Shown: positions 51,976-63,539, numbered from the stretch's first letter. The stretch: 64,000 nucleotides of DNA from Dromiciops gliroides (GCF_019393635.1 NC_057867.1:62875492-62939491), one strand, 5' to 3'. Numbers and translations are program-made. Notes: generated by a model not told the origin, from the sequence alone.

Positions 51976-52133
51976 AGTTCACCATGGCTAAAGGTGACCC
52001 CAAGAAACCGAAGGGCAAGATGTCTGCTTATGCCTTCTTTGTGCAGACTTGCCGGGAAGAGCATAAGAAGAAGAATCCGGAGGTTCCTGTTAACTTTGCA
52101 GAGTTTTCTAAAAAGTGCTCCGAGAGGTGGAAG
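51976..52133 (+). CDS. HMGB3: HMGB3 exon 2 (first coding exon)
   Basis: Acceptor tcttttccag|ag at 51975; donor aag|gtacct at 52134. Eight untranslated bases, then codons 1-50, the first two thirds of box A, ending ...CSERWK. It ends in phase 0. Confidence 0.96.
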
Positions 52134-52929
52134 GTACCTTATTTTTACATTGTTTTCCTTTAAGACATTTAAAGAAAAAAAATTTTTTTTAAAACCATAC
52201 CTATCGGCCTCAGATACTTGACACTTTACTAGCTGTGTGACCCTGGGCGAGTAAGTTAATCTTCATTGCCTCAGAAAAAAACCAAACCAAACCAAAAAAA
52301 CCATACCTATGTTTTCATAGTGTATGGAAAACTCCCTCCATGGATGCAGATAAGTTAACTCAGTTGTCATTTTGTGAGGTGTCTGGGTCACTGAGTTTAG
52401 TGGCTTGACCTGGGACACTGCTTTAGAGGTAGGAATTAAAACATTGTCTTCCTATACTAAAATGTCTTCCCTCTGCTGTACTTCACTGAGCTTAGCTCTA
52501 GGTAAGAGTACTCTTTTTTTTTTTTTTAGATATAACTTTTATTTTTGGGGGGGTGAGGCAATTGGGGTTAAGTGACTTGCCTAGGGTCACACAGCTAACA
52601 AGTGTTAAGTGTCTGAGGCTGGATTTGAACTCAGGTCCTCCTGACTTCAGGGCCGGTGCTCTATCCACTGCGCCACCTAGCTGCCCCAAAAGAGTACTCT
52701 TATGTTGCTTTGATAAATATTTTTTGCCTGCCTGCCTAGGAGACTTGAAATCGACAAGCAGAACCCCATTGTGTAACTGTCAGGAAACTTTGTTGCCATG
52801 GCCTTTGGGATATTTAATCCACTCTCCCAGGTCTCTACCTCCCTTCTGCAATGCTTCCTTGGAAGGAAGGGGTTGGTACTAAATTTGGAGTGAGAGTCTG
52901 GGTTCCAATCTTGTCATTATGATATATAC

Positions 52930-52994
<65 letters not shown>

Positions 52995-55900
52995 CTTGGG
53001 CAAGTCATTTCTCTTCCCCCTCTATAAAATAAGGGCTGTGACTAAAACACTTTGAAGGGTTATTCCAGTTCTAAATCTGATTTCGGCCCCTCCTTTATTT
53101 TATTTTGGACCTGGTGCCAGAGACTTCTACATTTAACTTGGTCAATTTTGTCTTTCTCTGTATCCCCAGTGATTACCACAATCTTGGCACATAGTAAATA
53201 AAACGCTTAATGAATGCCACTTGACTGACTGATTAATGAATCACCTCGCCTTGGAATGCTTGGCTAGCTTTTGAACCTGTCTCATTTCTTCTTCTTAGAC
53301 TATGTCAGGGAAAGAGAAATCCAAGTTTGATGAGATGGCAAAAGCCGATAAGGTACGATATGATAGAGAAATGAAAGACTACGGGCCAGCGAAAGGTAGC
53401 AAGAAGAAGAAGGATCCTAACGCACCCAAACGGCCACCGTAAGTCAATTTGGCCCTCCTCCTATGTTTACCAGAGGTGTTGTTTTTTCTTAAATTCCATT
53501 TTATTAAGAGATGAGGAATAATTACAAACCTTACATTTAAAGATGGAAGGCATTTTAGGCGTCATCTACCTAGTCCAGCCCCCTCTCTTCCTCTTATAAA
53601 TGAGGAAAGAGACTAAGTGATTTGCCTGTGTTTCACATAGCTAATTAGTCTCAGGCCTTGAACCCAAGTCTTCCTGATTTCAATGAACTTTTGAAGACCT
53701 ATTAGTTTTCTTTCTTGCCTGACTTAAGCTTTAGGGTCTGTAGCAGACTGCTTGAAATCCAGGTGAGTAGTTTACAACTTTGGTTTAATTGTGAGAGACC
53801 TGGATATTTGGAAGGACCTGAGGTTGAGATAGCTCCTTGAACAAAAACATTTTTTTTTGTCTTTCACTCCCCTGCCATGTAATAGGCCCTGTAACTTGTT
53901 TGTTTTTGTTTTGGGGGTTAAGTGACTTGCCCCTGGTCACACAGCTAGTAAGTGTTAAGTGTCTGAGGCTGGCTTTGAACTCCTGAATCCAGGGCCAGTG
54001 CTTTATCCACTGCGCCACCTAGCTGCCCCCGGCCCTGAAACTTTTGATTTAGTACCTCTGTAAACTTAGGGAAGTCACTGTCTGGGCTTCATTTATTCAT
54101 CTGTGAAATGAGATTGTACTGCTGATCTTCCCAACTTAATCTGATTTTACAGAGATGGCTATCACTTAAGCTAAATCTTATAAATAGATTTTTATTGTTA
54201 CCTTTTTACATTGGCTTCCCCCCCTCCCTCTCAGGGAGCTATTTTTTAATATTGAAATTATGAAATCATATTAAAGGATTAAAGCATTAAAACATTTTTT
54301 TAAAAGAAGGATTTAGTAAAACTGAGGACCCCTTTCCTCCCCAACTCTAACCTGCAAAGGAAGTAAGGGTATATGTCTTCTCATTTATGAGGCAGTTTTA
54401 AAGAAAGTTATACAAAGTTACACAAAGAACTAAGCCATTTACAAAGTTAACAGTGAACTTTCTACGGGAGTTCTGGGGAATAAACTGGTAGAGAGAAACT
54501 TTTGAGAATTCTGGCATAACATTTTGGTTTTAATGCATATCTCTTCCTCCCCCTGAGACCTTCAGGAGCCCTTAAATCTTGGGGATTCAAGAGCTCTGCA
54601 GCCCAGGCCTTTTTTTTTTTTCTTTTTTTTTTTAAGGCTGAAGTGTTCACAAAAGCTGATCTAAATACTAAACATGATGACTTTTCCTCCAAGGTCTGGC
54701 TTCTTCCTGTTCTGTTCAGAATTTCGTCCCAAGATCAAGTCTACAAACCCTGGCATATCCATTGGGGATGTGGCAAAGAAGCTTGGCGAAATGTGGAACA
54801 ATCTGAGTGACAGTGAGAAGCAACCTTATAATAATAAGGCAGCCAAACTGAAGGAGAAATACGAGAAGGTAAGAAGCTACACATTCAGGCCCAGGGAGAG
54901 CTTGGGCTACTCAGGTATGGAGGAGGAGAAGGGCTGGCCTTGGAGTCAGGAAAACCTGGGTTCAAGTCCTGCCTGACACATTCCAGCTGAGTTACTCTGG
55001 GTCAGTCACCTGATCTCAGTGCCTTCCAGGCAACTCTCTGAGACTAGGACCTACAGGTAAGTTGGCAGACTTCATCTGTGGAGGAAGTGTGCCCTGCACC
55101 TGTGATGAGATCACAGGTCAGGGCCAAAAAAAGAAAAAGAGAAAAAAATTCTGTCAAGAAACTTCGGATGGAAGCTCCTTCAATATGTGAGCAGTACCTT
55201 GCTGTAGGTGTTATCATGTAATTGGGGTTTTGTGTGCTTATGAGAGAATAGTTGAAGGCTGATCATAGATTTTTTTTGTTCTTTTTAAATGAAAAAAACA
55301 AAACCACAAACTAAATGTTTCACTTAAAAAAAAATCACTGCCACTTTCCCAGTGACTCTTCTCTGTCCCCTTCTCCAAACCTCATAGAACCTCCAACACA
55401 TTGGGCAAGTCTGATAATATCCCATCTCTGTGATATAACTTAGGACAAAATTGGTAGCTTGGTGTACTGGATAGGGCACTGGACTTGGAGTCAGGAAGAC
55501 CTGAGTTGAATCCAACCTTAGACGCTTATTGGATGTGTGACTCTGGGCAAGTCAGTTAACCTCTCTGTGCCTCGGTTTCCTCATCTGTACAACGAAGGGG
55601 GTTGGATTGTGGACCTTTAAGGTTCCTTCAACTCTTAAGCATGTAATCCTATCTCTTGCCTTCTATCATAGAGTAAACTGAAGCTATAGTCACTACATGG
55701 TTGACCTCCTAAGTTCTTTAATGGAAACTTGTCTTTAGGTTTTGTAGGATTCCTTCCTTCTTCCTTTACCCCTCTCCTTTTTTGTAAATGCTGGACAGCT
55801 AGGGATTTACTAGGTATGCTAGCTGTTCACACACCTGGTGATGATCAGCTTGGGTTTTGCTGTGTTCTGAAAAAAGAGATCTTTTAATATTCATAAGCTC

Positions 55901-57141
55901 CCGACAATTAAATTAGAAACTTGAGCAAAGAAAAAATTGACAGGCTTGACTAAATTCATAGCTATAGATAGTGGCATGTGGGGGTGGGGGTGGGGAGAGA
56001 ATGAGAATGAATGAATGAAAATGAGTCAGTGAGTGATCAAAGACCAGTTCAGCCAAATATGGGGTATTGGTAGGCTGCTTATTCCCAGAGGTTGGCTACA
56101 GCAATTCATAGAGCCTTTAAGCTAAAAAGGGGAAAAGGGAAGGAGTATGCCCACTTCTCTGCCCACCACGAAATCCTAGCTCCTTTTGGAGTATTGAGAA
56201 ATCATCTTCAATATCCTTGTAAAAATGATTGCTTTCTTTTGTTTCTTCTCCTCATCTCCAATGAGAGACAGTGTGTGGTATAGTAGTAGATAGCTGGCTT
56301 GAAAGCAAGGAAGACCTGGTTCAAGTTCTGTCTCTGATACATGCTTGTTGTGTGATCCTGGGCAAGTCTCTTAAAGATGAAAAACTGAAGAGGAGGCGCC
56401 AACCTGCTTTGGTAGACGAGTCCCCTCACCTGGGGCTCTCTTATACCAATGAAATTGTAGGTTGAGTTTCTTTTCCTATTCCTTTCCATTCCCATCGATT
56501 TCTACCAAAGAATAAGAAGAAATGGGGGATGGGGGGGGGGGAGGCAGTGCAGCCAAACTAACACATCAGTTATGTGCAATGTTCCACACTCTGTCTTCCC
56601 CCATCACAGCTGCGGTGAAGGAAAAGAGGTGTCCTTCAGTAATCCTTTAACAACCAAATCAGTTTTATTTGGAGCGTTTGCCTTTTTCTTTCTCCTCAAA
56701 GGCACAAGTGTCATTTTCTCCCTACCCCCAAATTGTTATAGCCCAAGGGGTCTGGTGGAGTGGAATGAGCCCTCTACTGGAGGCCTGAGACTTGGCTCTG
56801 GCTCCATTATAGTGTAACCTTGGGCATACCCCTTACTTCTTGTGAGCATGGGAGTTTGGGGCTGGGGGTTGATCTGACTCACTGACCTCTAACCTCTAAG
56901 GTCCAGGACAGCTCCTTACCCACACACACTTGGATGAAAGTTAAGACCACTGGTGGTGAGCTTGTCAATTTCAATGGCGCCCCCTCTCTGCTCCTTCTAG
57001 GATGTCGCAGATTATAAGTCGAAAGGGAAGTTCGATGGGGCAAAGGGGGCGGCTAAAGCTGCCCGGAAAAAGGTAGAGGAGGAAGACGAGGAGGAAGAGG
57101 AAGACGAGGAGGAGGAGGAGGATGAAGAAGATGACGAATGA
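51984..57141 (+). CDS. HMGB3: High mobility group box 3 (coding exons joined)
   Basis: Join 51984-52133, 53299-53438, 54694-54868, 57001-57141 gives 201 codons without a break (human HMGB3: 200). HMGB3 is a chromatin protein that binds and bends DNA without sequence preference; family members act in the nucleus and are linked to progenitor-cell proliferation. HMG box A spans about residues 9-79, starting [19 protein letters not shown] and holding the redox pair C23/C45. The linker contains [13 protein letters not shown]. Box B spans about 93-161 ([17 protein letters not shown]104), and the last 21 residues (181-201) are all Asp or Glu. The start is in a good context (ttcaccATGG). Against remembered human sequence, 84 is Ser for Gly, 134 Ser for Asn and 143-144 Asn-Asn for Ile-Thr. 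Phases and junctions match the HMGB gene layout. The multi-exon structure argues against a retrocopy. Confidence 0.97.
52205..52306 (+). mobile_element. 5'-truncated WSINE1 in HMGB3 intron 2
   Basis: Begins mid-element at 'cggcctcagatac'. The TSD aaaaccatacctat is at 52191-52204 and 52307-52320. It lies in the sense direction, about 70 bases inside the intron. Confidence 0.92.
52516..52689 (-). mobile_element. WSINE1-type CORE-SINE in HMGB3 intron 2
   Basis: Antisense full-length copy with 25 or so extra tail-side bases ('agatataacttttattttt'). The TSD aagagtactctt is at 52504-52515 and 52690-52701. Confidence 0.92.
52921..52990. repeat. (AT)n(GT)n microsatellite in HMGB3 intron 2
   Basis: A short AT-alternating segment followed by about 25 GT dinucleotides. 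Confidence 0.96.
53080..53225 (+). mobile_element. Ancient L2/MIR-like tail in intron 2
   Basis: 'cttggtcaattttgtctttctctgtatccccag' and 'aatcttggcacatagtaaataaaacgcttaatgaatgcc', the common L2 3' end. Confidence 0.6.
53299..53438 (+). CDS. HMGB3: HMGB3 exon 3
   Basis: Acceptor cttcttag|ac at 53298; donor cc|gtaagt at 53439. Encodes residues 51-96 and two bases of codon 97: the end of box A, the basic linker and the start of box B ([12 protein letters not shown]). Confidence 0.97.
53540..53695 (-). mobile_element. Ancient MIR-like repeat in intron 3
   Basis: Minus-strand 'ggaaggcattttaggcgtcatctacctagtcca', 'ataaatgaggaaagagactaagtgatttgcc', 'gaacccaagtcttcctga'. Confidence 0.65.
53897..54030 (-). 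mobile_element. WSINE1-type CORE-SINE in HMGB3 intron 3
   Basis: Antisense copy missing 'aggacc' near the B box. The flanks ggccctgtaac and ggccctgaaac form the TSD. Confidence 0.9.
54040..54690 (+). other. HMGB3: HMGB3 intron 3, 3' part
   Basis: A MIR-like tail lies at 54045-54130. The rest is unassigned AT-rich sequence. It has the usual short T-tract before the acceptor (cttttcctccaag). Confidence 0.5.
54694..54868 (+). CDS. HMGB3: HMGB3 exon 4
   Basis: Acceptor tcctccaag|gt at 54693; donor gaag|gtaaga at 54869. One base completes Pro97, then residues 98-155 cover most of box B. It carries the marsupial Asn143-Asn144 (aataat), where the human protein has Ile-Thr. Confidence 0.97.
55445..55650 (+). 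mobile_element. MIR/THER-like repeat in intron 4
   Basis: 'ctggatagggcactggacttggagtcagg', 'tgactctgggcaagtcagttaacctctctgtgcctcggtttcctcatc', 'gggggttggattgtggacctttaaggttcc'. Well preserved. Confidence 0.75.
56250..56390 (+). mobile_element. MIR-like repeat in intron 4
   Basis: 'gtggtatagtagtagatagctggcttgaaagcaaggaagacctggttcaag', 'gttgtgtgatcctgggcaagtctctta'. Confidence 0.65.
57001..57141 (+). CDS. HMGB3: HMGB3 exon 5, coding part
   Basis: Residues 156-201 and the TGA at 57139-57141. It begins [16 protein letters not shown] and ends in the 21-residue acidic tail. The tail is written in GAG/GAA/GAC/GAT codons, a purine-rich tract open to length change. Confidence 0.97.
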   Translation, partial: DVADYKSKGKFDGAKGAAKAARKKVEEEDEEEEEDEEEEEDEEDDE

Positions 57142-57973
57142 AACTGTACCATATTCTGTCACCATGTGAATACCATAGAGTAGGGGAAACACCTTTAAAT
57201 GAAACCCCTCTCCTTTGTGATGGTGTAGATTGCCCTATTAGGCTTAATTGGCTTCTGATCACATAGCTTCTCAAAAGTGCTTCTAGATAGACATTGTAAC
57301 TGGTTTTACATGAAGTGGCCCAGAAACTGTATCAAAGTTGTACATATTTCCAAACATTTTTAAAAATGAAAAGGCGTTCTCTGTTCTCCTCACTCTGCAC
57401 TTTTGTTGTTGGTGTAAAACAAGCATTTACAAATGTTTTCAGGCATTTTTTTTTTCAATTCGTAAGGTGGTGTTTAACTATATGGTTATTGGCTAGAAAA
57501 TTCTGGGTTATAAACTGTACATATCTATAGTTTGTAAAAACAACAAAACCCCACACCCCTAGACAGATTCTTGGGGGAGTGAGTCCAGGCTTGAGGGGAC
57601 ATGAGACTCTGCCTTTCCTAAGGGGCTGCAAACCCAAAGCCTACACTGTGAGGGTACACTGCAGTGGGTGTTCATTTAGCTTAAAAGTTGTCTTTCTGTA
57701 TATATAGTGGAATAGCACCCAGCACCCATTCTTAGGTGTCACAAAGGGGGGGGTGGGGGTCGGCTGGCATGAGAAAAGTGTCTGGAGTTTTGGTTTTCTT
57801 TTTAGTTGAAGTGTGCAGTAGTTTTAAAATTAAAACTGTAGAGTTCTGCCTTGTATCAAACAGCAAGCCAGGGCAAGGATAAAAACAAAGTCTGTTCTTA
57901 AACACAATCTGGAACGTTCTGGGTTTTTTTTTTTTTTTGTATGTTTAGAATGCTGAAATGTCTTCTGAAGCAA

Positions 57974-57979
57974 AATAAA
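57974..57979 (+). terminator. HMGB3: Proximal poly(A) signal AATAAA
   Basis: AATAAA about 830 bases after the stop codon, which would give a short 3' UTR. Confidence 0.6.
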
Positions 57980-58073
57980 CAGTATTACACTTTTAAAACC
58001 ATTCTTGACACCATTCAAAATTTCTGGGTTTCAAGCAGACTTAACAGCCCAAAACAAGACCACTACCTGGTTC

Positions 58074-58079
58074 AATAAA
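58074..58079 (+). terminator. HMGB3: Second poly(A) signal AATAAA
   Basis: AATAAA 100 bases beyond the first, so the two may form one alternative cleavage region. Confidence 0.5.
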
Positions 58080-59908
58080 TCAAACCTGAGCAGTGATGGA
58101 GTTCAAGGGAGTGTCTGCTTTAAGCTATTCCTTCACTTACATTGTTATGTTTAGCATTAAGATGGGGTGCCTGGGTGAAAAAGTGCCCATTCTCCAAACA
58201 CTTCTATGTGTCCTTTGCTTATCTCTGTCCCCAGTTTTAGGGAACTTAGCTGGGGTTTCTAATATATTGCTACTTCTAAATTAGAGGCATATCCATTGGG
58301 GATGTGGCACCAGTTTTGGGCATTAGGCATTTATTAAAGCATATTAAATAATATTGAGAGAACACATGGCTCCCAAAGTTCAGAAGCCCTACATACCTAG
58401 GATAAAAAGAAAGAGCAGGTCTCCCACCTGTAAGTCACAGCTTTCAGAACTATAGAAAAGCAGGTGGTGAGGTGATTCTCCTCAGCACATTTTGCACCCG
58501 CCCCCCCCCCCCTTTAAGTTGGGTATGCATATGTACTAAAATGTGCCTTTTTGAAACAAATCCTTTTTTAGTACTGCGCCAGTTTTCTGTACTAGCACTC
58601 AAGTTTTTGTCCAGAGAAACACTAGCTCTGCCAAGTCACAGCTTAGCTGATGGAGAACACTGGCCTCTTCTGGGTCTGAGGAGGGAGCCCCAGACCAGCT
58701 ACCACTCCTGGAAAGAGTGACTAAGCAGGACCTGCCACCCCTAACATATAGGTGGGGCAGTACTTAAGACCTGGAAGGGAGACCCTGCAGCATATTCATC
58801 CCTCACTTGGAATGTCTTCTTCCTGATCATTAAAAATGGGTAGAAAATAATAGTTGACCTGGGGGGGTGGGGGTTAGTGCTAGTAGGGAGATGGCCCATC
58901 TGCACTGAAGTGTTTTGAGAAAGGTGTCTGCTTTAGGGCACCCAGTGGAATAGGTTAAAATTGGAAGTGTTCATCTAAAGTATCCTATTTGTATGGAGGA
59001 AACCTTTTAAACCAAAATATTAAGCTTTGAAGGTGGTCACTTTTCAGGGCATAAAGGTGTAGCTCGCTTTCTATGGTCCTTTTCCCCCTTCCTTAGGCCC
59101 CTTATTCCAAAGTTCATCAAATGGTTTTTCCTTTGTGCTGGGGCAGTATTTCCCTGTATCCTCAATTCTGGTAAAGGTTTAGAGTTGTTTTGTCTGGTGG
59201 ACATTTTAAGGGGGGGGGGGAGTGTCACCTGTCTATTAAGGGGTTTGGGTGCTGAGTGCATGGTTAGAGTCTTCAACCTTCATTTATCTCTTTGCAACTC
59301 CTCCCTTGTTCCATGCCTGACCCAAATGTGCAAGTCTCAGAAGTAGACTGAACCAAAGGGCTAGTGTCTACAGTCTTTTGGAAGTGGGGCACGGGCCTTG
59401 GGCCTAGCTTGGCACAAGGTGTGCATTTCAACATGTCTAGTTTCCCATCTGAGCAGTAGCTTGTTTGAAGGCTAGCCAAGGCCTTTGCCTTGCCCTATGA
59501 TTTGTGCATGTCTTGTTTACTTTGACCATCCTGTGCCCATTGGGGCTGCAGAGTGAGGTGGCTAGACTACATGGCCCTTCCAGCTCTGAATTCTTTAATC
59601 CTGTCTTGACTGTTCCTCTAGTCCTTGAGTTGTCATTTTAGGCTATTTAGGCCTACAAGCCTCTTGGGGGGACGTTCAGGGCAGAAGGACATCTGAGTTA
59701 TCTGAGTTAAGTTGGGTTCATTCCTACCTTATATTTTGTGAAATTCTTTAGCTCACAGTGAACTGGTATTTTAAGTTCTTGAGGTTCAAAAAACACTGAA
59801 TCTCAAAGAGAAGGTAGCAGTGGCTGTTGGGATTGGGGTTTGCTTTGAAGATTTCTTCAAAATTGAAGCTGGTCTAGTCATTACGGAAACATATATTGCT
59901 TGTTACTC

Positions 59909-60051
59909 TTTTTGGTGAGGCAATTGGGGTTAAGTGACTTGCCCAGGGTCACACAAGCTAGCAAGTGTCAAGTGTCTGAGGCCGGATTTGAACTCAGGGC
60001 CTCCTGACTCCAGGGCCGGTGCTCTATCCACTGCGCCACCTAGCTGCCCCC
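59909..60051 (-). mobile_element. WSINE1-type CORE-SINE in the distal HMGB3 3' UTR
   Basis: Antisense, nearly full-length copy of the 'ggagtcaggagg' subfamily with a very short T-tail. The flanks 'tgcttgttact' and 'cgcttgtcttg' are a poor TSD. Confidence 0.9.
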
Positions 60052-60321
60052 GCTTGTCTTGTTCTTATATTGCCTAACCCCACTGCCTTGACTGGGAGGT
60101 GGAGCTAGGTCTGATTGTTTTCTGCAGTGCCAACCTAATACTCTTTAATACTCTTTCCCTGTTTCGTTTGTCGTCACCTTCCTCTCCTTTTCCCTCAATG
60201 GGGGAAACATTCACAAAAACCCGGGCTTAATGTAGCAACTATTGTCAAGTGTCTCTCCCATTGTTTATGTTCTTGTCAAAAAGTGTATCTAGGGACCTTT
60301 TTGGATGCATTCATTTTCTGT

Positions 60322-60327
60322 AATAAA
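60322..60327 (+). terminator. HMGB3: Distal poly(A) signal AATAAA
   Basis: 'ctgtaataaagtttattaatc' followed by a GT-rich stretch (gggtggtggtttg) about 60 bases on, a good cleavage context for the long transcript. Confidence 0.62.
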
Positions 60328-60349
60328 GTTTATTAATCAGTCTTCCCAA

Positions 60350-62680
60350 AAAGAAATCTGTTGAAATGAGTATACTGATGGGGACATGGGTGGTGGTTTG
60401 AAAGCCTGGACTTGGGGGAGTTTATTTGACTCAAATAATGAAATGAAAGATTGAGCAGTTGAATGAGACAACTGAAAAAGCCAACAGACTCTTAAAGTGC
60501 CTGCGTCCCCTAAAGCCAAACCAAAACATTAACCAGAGAGGTCTATGGGCTAGAGGGGTGGGAAGATTTCCATATTGTCATCTGTGGGCACCCTCCTACC
60601 CCAAGGGAATTCCAAATGCAGAGAGCTATGCTTGTTAGGTTAGTTGCTTAGGGGGCACTCAGTTAACTGACTTCCTTCAGGACAACTCTATTCCTTTCTC
60701 GTGTTAGGCTGGAATGCCATGGGAACTTCTCCCACTTTTTTGTATAGAGCAGGAGATTTAGAAAGGGGATGAGACCTTTTGAATGACTTGAGGAGCTGGG
60801 GTGGGGGTGAGGAGGTAGGACTTTTCAGGGGCAATGGTGGGGAAGGACCCCTCCCCACATCCCCTCTGCCTGTCAGACAGGCAGGGTGACAGGTCCCAGC
60901 CGTGGGCCTCAAGCTTAAGACCTGGCCACAAAAAAATAATGGCTTAGAAACTGACATCTGAAATGAAAGTCACACTCAAAAGAACCCTATTGGTTGAAGT
61001 GGAAGGAGATTCATCTCATCTTAAAATGGATTCCATTTATACTTTGAACTTCTTTGTACCTCAGTTTCAAGCCCTGTCAAATGAAGAGCATAAATATGAA
61101 ACAGATGTAGGGCTGGAAAAGATGTCAGGAGTCATCTGGAAAAGGGGCAGAGAGGGTGAGAGGCCAAAGGAAAGCCAAGTCGCTCTTCTGTCAAATGCTT
61201 ACCTGGCTTTCTTAGACTAACTACTGTTACTTCAAAGTCATAATGGTTTGTAAAACTTATGGGTTGGACTTCAGCAGCTTCCCCATGAGTTCCCACTTAT
61301 TAGCTCTGGGAGTGAGGCTAGAGACTTTGGGCTGAGGTGAAGAGGTAACCAATACAGGCCAGCACACCTCTGCAACAGCTTAGCTTGAGAGCTGTCCAAA
61401 GTTACACAGCCAGTGTGTCAGAAGAAAATTGAATGCAGTCTTCCTTCTGGTGCCTATGTAGCCATAGCACTATCTTCCCAGGATAAAAACATTTAAACTA
61501 AAAACTAAAATATTAAATAAAAAGATTTGCACGCCAAATACACTGAATCACTGGTTCATTATAAACTGAGGCAGGCAGAAAAATGACTTTCCCAGGGTCA
61601 CACTGCTAGTGACAGGTCTTTCTGACAGGCCATCTAGCTGGCTACATGGAGCATGGATAAAGAGAATGGCAGTACTCTGAGAACTGAAGAGCAGATACTA
61701 ATAGAGGGAAAAGAAATAGGGGCCTTGAGGCACTCCTATAGTTTGTGGGCATGACTGGGATGGTGATCCAGAAAAGGAGACTGTGGTCAGATGAACAACC
61801 AAGAGAAGGCAATGTCAAAGAGAAAAGGGCAATCAATAGGCTATGGTGGTCTCAAGTGGGATGAGATAGCTGAAGGGCTGTCATGTGGAAGGATTAACAT
61901 TGTTCTGCTTGGCCCTGGCCTATGGGTGAGGCAGGTTCCAGCTTGGTGTAAAGAAAAACTTTGTAACCATTAGAGTGGCTCCCCAAAGGGAGTCCCCTCA
62001 TCTGGAAGGCTTTGGATGTCATAGAGGGGACTCCTGGTCCCTGGCAAATGCCCTTCTAGCATAAGGCTATGATGTGGTGACAGCCATGGGCAGGATTCTA
62101 AAACTATGGGCCATCATCCTCAGTCTTTTTCTTCCTTTCCTTACCTTTTTCCTCGTGCTTGCCCCTTCTCTTCTTTGTAAAGCCTCATCCTGGTCTTGCT
62201 TCACTTTAGAAGTAGTTGCTTAAACCCGTTTCCCCATGGAAACAAGGTTATAAATGGTGGTCAGCTTCCCAGGCACCCATCTGAGTCCACAGGCTGAATA
62301 CTAAGTTGATTTAATGACAACTGGCCACCATGTACAACAGTGATTCTGGTGGGAGACATCCCCATATCTGACTAAGGAGCTTCCCAATGCAATCCTGACT
62401 ACTGGGTCCTGAAACCCTAGGGGGACAGCATCAAAGGGGAGCTATGTCCTGGACCTAAGGGAAGGAGGAAGGATTAGATCCAAGGCTGCAATTTCTGTGG
62501 GGTGAAAGGGAAGAAGTCTCATGGCCTACTGAGGGAGGTGGATCCTGGCCTGGGAATCCCTTCCAACTTAAAAGTAATTGGGCATTTCAAGCTGAATTCT
62601 GAAACATGGCTGGACTTGGTCCCTGTTTGGTGTGATCTAGAATAACTTACAGTATCCCTCTGGCCCTTGGGGTTGTCACC
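60350..62680. other. Intergenic sequence downstream of HMGB3
   Basis: No gene recognised. The 85-codon frame at 60963-61220 overlaps MIR-like sequence (61050-61150) and is not a gene. A MIR-related repeat akin to 4690-4900 lies at 61300-61470. Confidence 0.45.
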
Positions 62681-62689
62681 TGCAAAATG

Positions 62690-62820
62690 TTAGAGAATCA
62701 AAGATTTAGGGGGCCTGTGACATGATCTAGTGCAACTCTAGTCATCTTAGAGCTAAGGAAACAGATGAAAAAAGAAATGATTTGCCCAGGGGTCATGTAA
62801 ATTCTTGAACAACGTGCTCT
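62690..62820 (-). mobile_element. Ancient MIR-like repeat
   Basis: Minus-strand 'agagaatcaaagatttagggggcc', 'atctagtgcaactctagtcatcttagagctaaggaaac', 'aaatgatttgcccaggggtca'. Confidence 0.6.
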
Positions 62821-62829
62821 TGGCTCTCT

Positions 62830-63325
62830 TCTGATTTTCCTTTTTCTTGGGGGCTGCTATAACTTCCTGGTGGTAACTTGGAAGTTTATGGACTATATGT
62901 GTGTGGTCCTAAGCCTGGCACAGTACAGCAGTGGAGAAGAGGTGGTAGCAAGCAGGCAGGTTGAAAAAAGGACCTCACTGGCAAGAACTGAGCATCCCAT
63001 TCAGTTTGCTGACTAGAACTATGAGCAAATCTGCACCTCAGTCTCAACTGTAAAACTGTCGTTATGATCTAGCTGGTGTGTATAGAATGCTCTAAGGCTG
63101 GCAAAGTGCTTTGCACAAATGATCTCATCTAGCCTTTTAAAATGGGCGTGGTCATGTGCTTTCATATCCAGTTGTAGAGAAAAAGATGAAATAGGGAAAA
63201 CACTCAGATTCTCCTCATACTAGTGGAGTTACATTTGTTTCTTTTTAAAAAATAAATCCTTGCCAGGTATGGGGGTGGGGTTTACACTGGTAATCTATGC
63301 TGCGGGGGAGGCTGATGCTTCCTTT
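62830..63325. other. Unassigned intergenic sequence
   Basis: A MIR-like tail is at 63000-63160 ('tggcaaagtgctttgcacaaatgatctcatctagcc'). No gene recognised. Confidence 0.4.
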
Positions 63326-63329
63326 GAAG

Positions 63330-63535
63330 AGGAAGGGAATAAGCAATGGTAGTGTGCCTGCTAATGCCAGGAACTGGACAATTATCTCATTTAATCCTCA
63401 CAATATTGAGAAGGCAAGGAAACTCAGAGTGATTTGCCCTGGGCGGCAGTTTAGTGTCTGAGCCTGGATTTGAATTCATGTATTCCTGGCTCCAAGTCCC
63501 ACATGATATCTGTCACACCACCCAGCTGCCCTGGT
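63330..63535 (-). mobile_element. MIR-like repeat
   Basis: Minus-strand 'aagcaatggtagtgtgcctgctaatgccagg', 'tcatttaatcctcacaata', 'gagtgatttgccctgggcggcag', 'gagcctggatttgaattcatgtattcctggctcca'. Confidence 0.7.
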
Positions 63536-63539
63536 TAAA

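Larger units (their letters stand above)
54869..57000 (+). other. HMGB3: HMGB3 intron 4
   Basis: A 2.1-kb intron with only ancient repeats: MIR-like at 54930-55065, 55445-55650, 56250-56390 and 56740-56910. No young SINE or L1. The last intron ends at ctccttctag. Confidence 0.75.
57142..60345 (+). other. HMGB3: HMGB3 3' UTR (longest form)
   Basis: Continues from the stop codon to the last poly(A) signal. The proximal 850 bases contain two Pumilio-type TGTACATA sites (57339-57346 and 57516-57523). A WSINE1 interrupts the distal part. The long form is inferred from the signal at 60322 and the lack of any other gene. Confidence 0.6.

Noticed and set aside
54674-54976. HMGB3-like frame running past exon 4
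   Set aside because: It is the real exon 4 read through a good donor (gtaaga at 54869) into intron 4.
60963-61220. An 85-codon frame downstream of HMGB3
   Set aside because: Part of it is MIR-like repeat and nothing suggests a gene.
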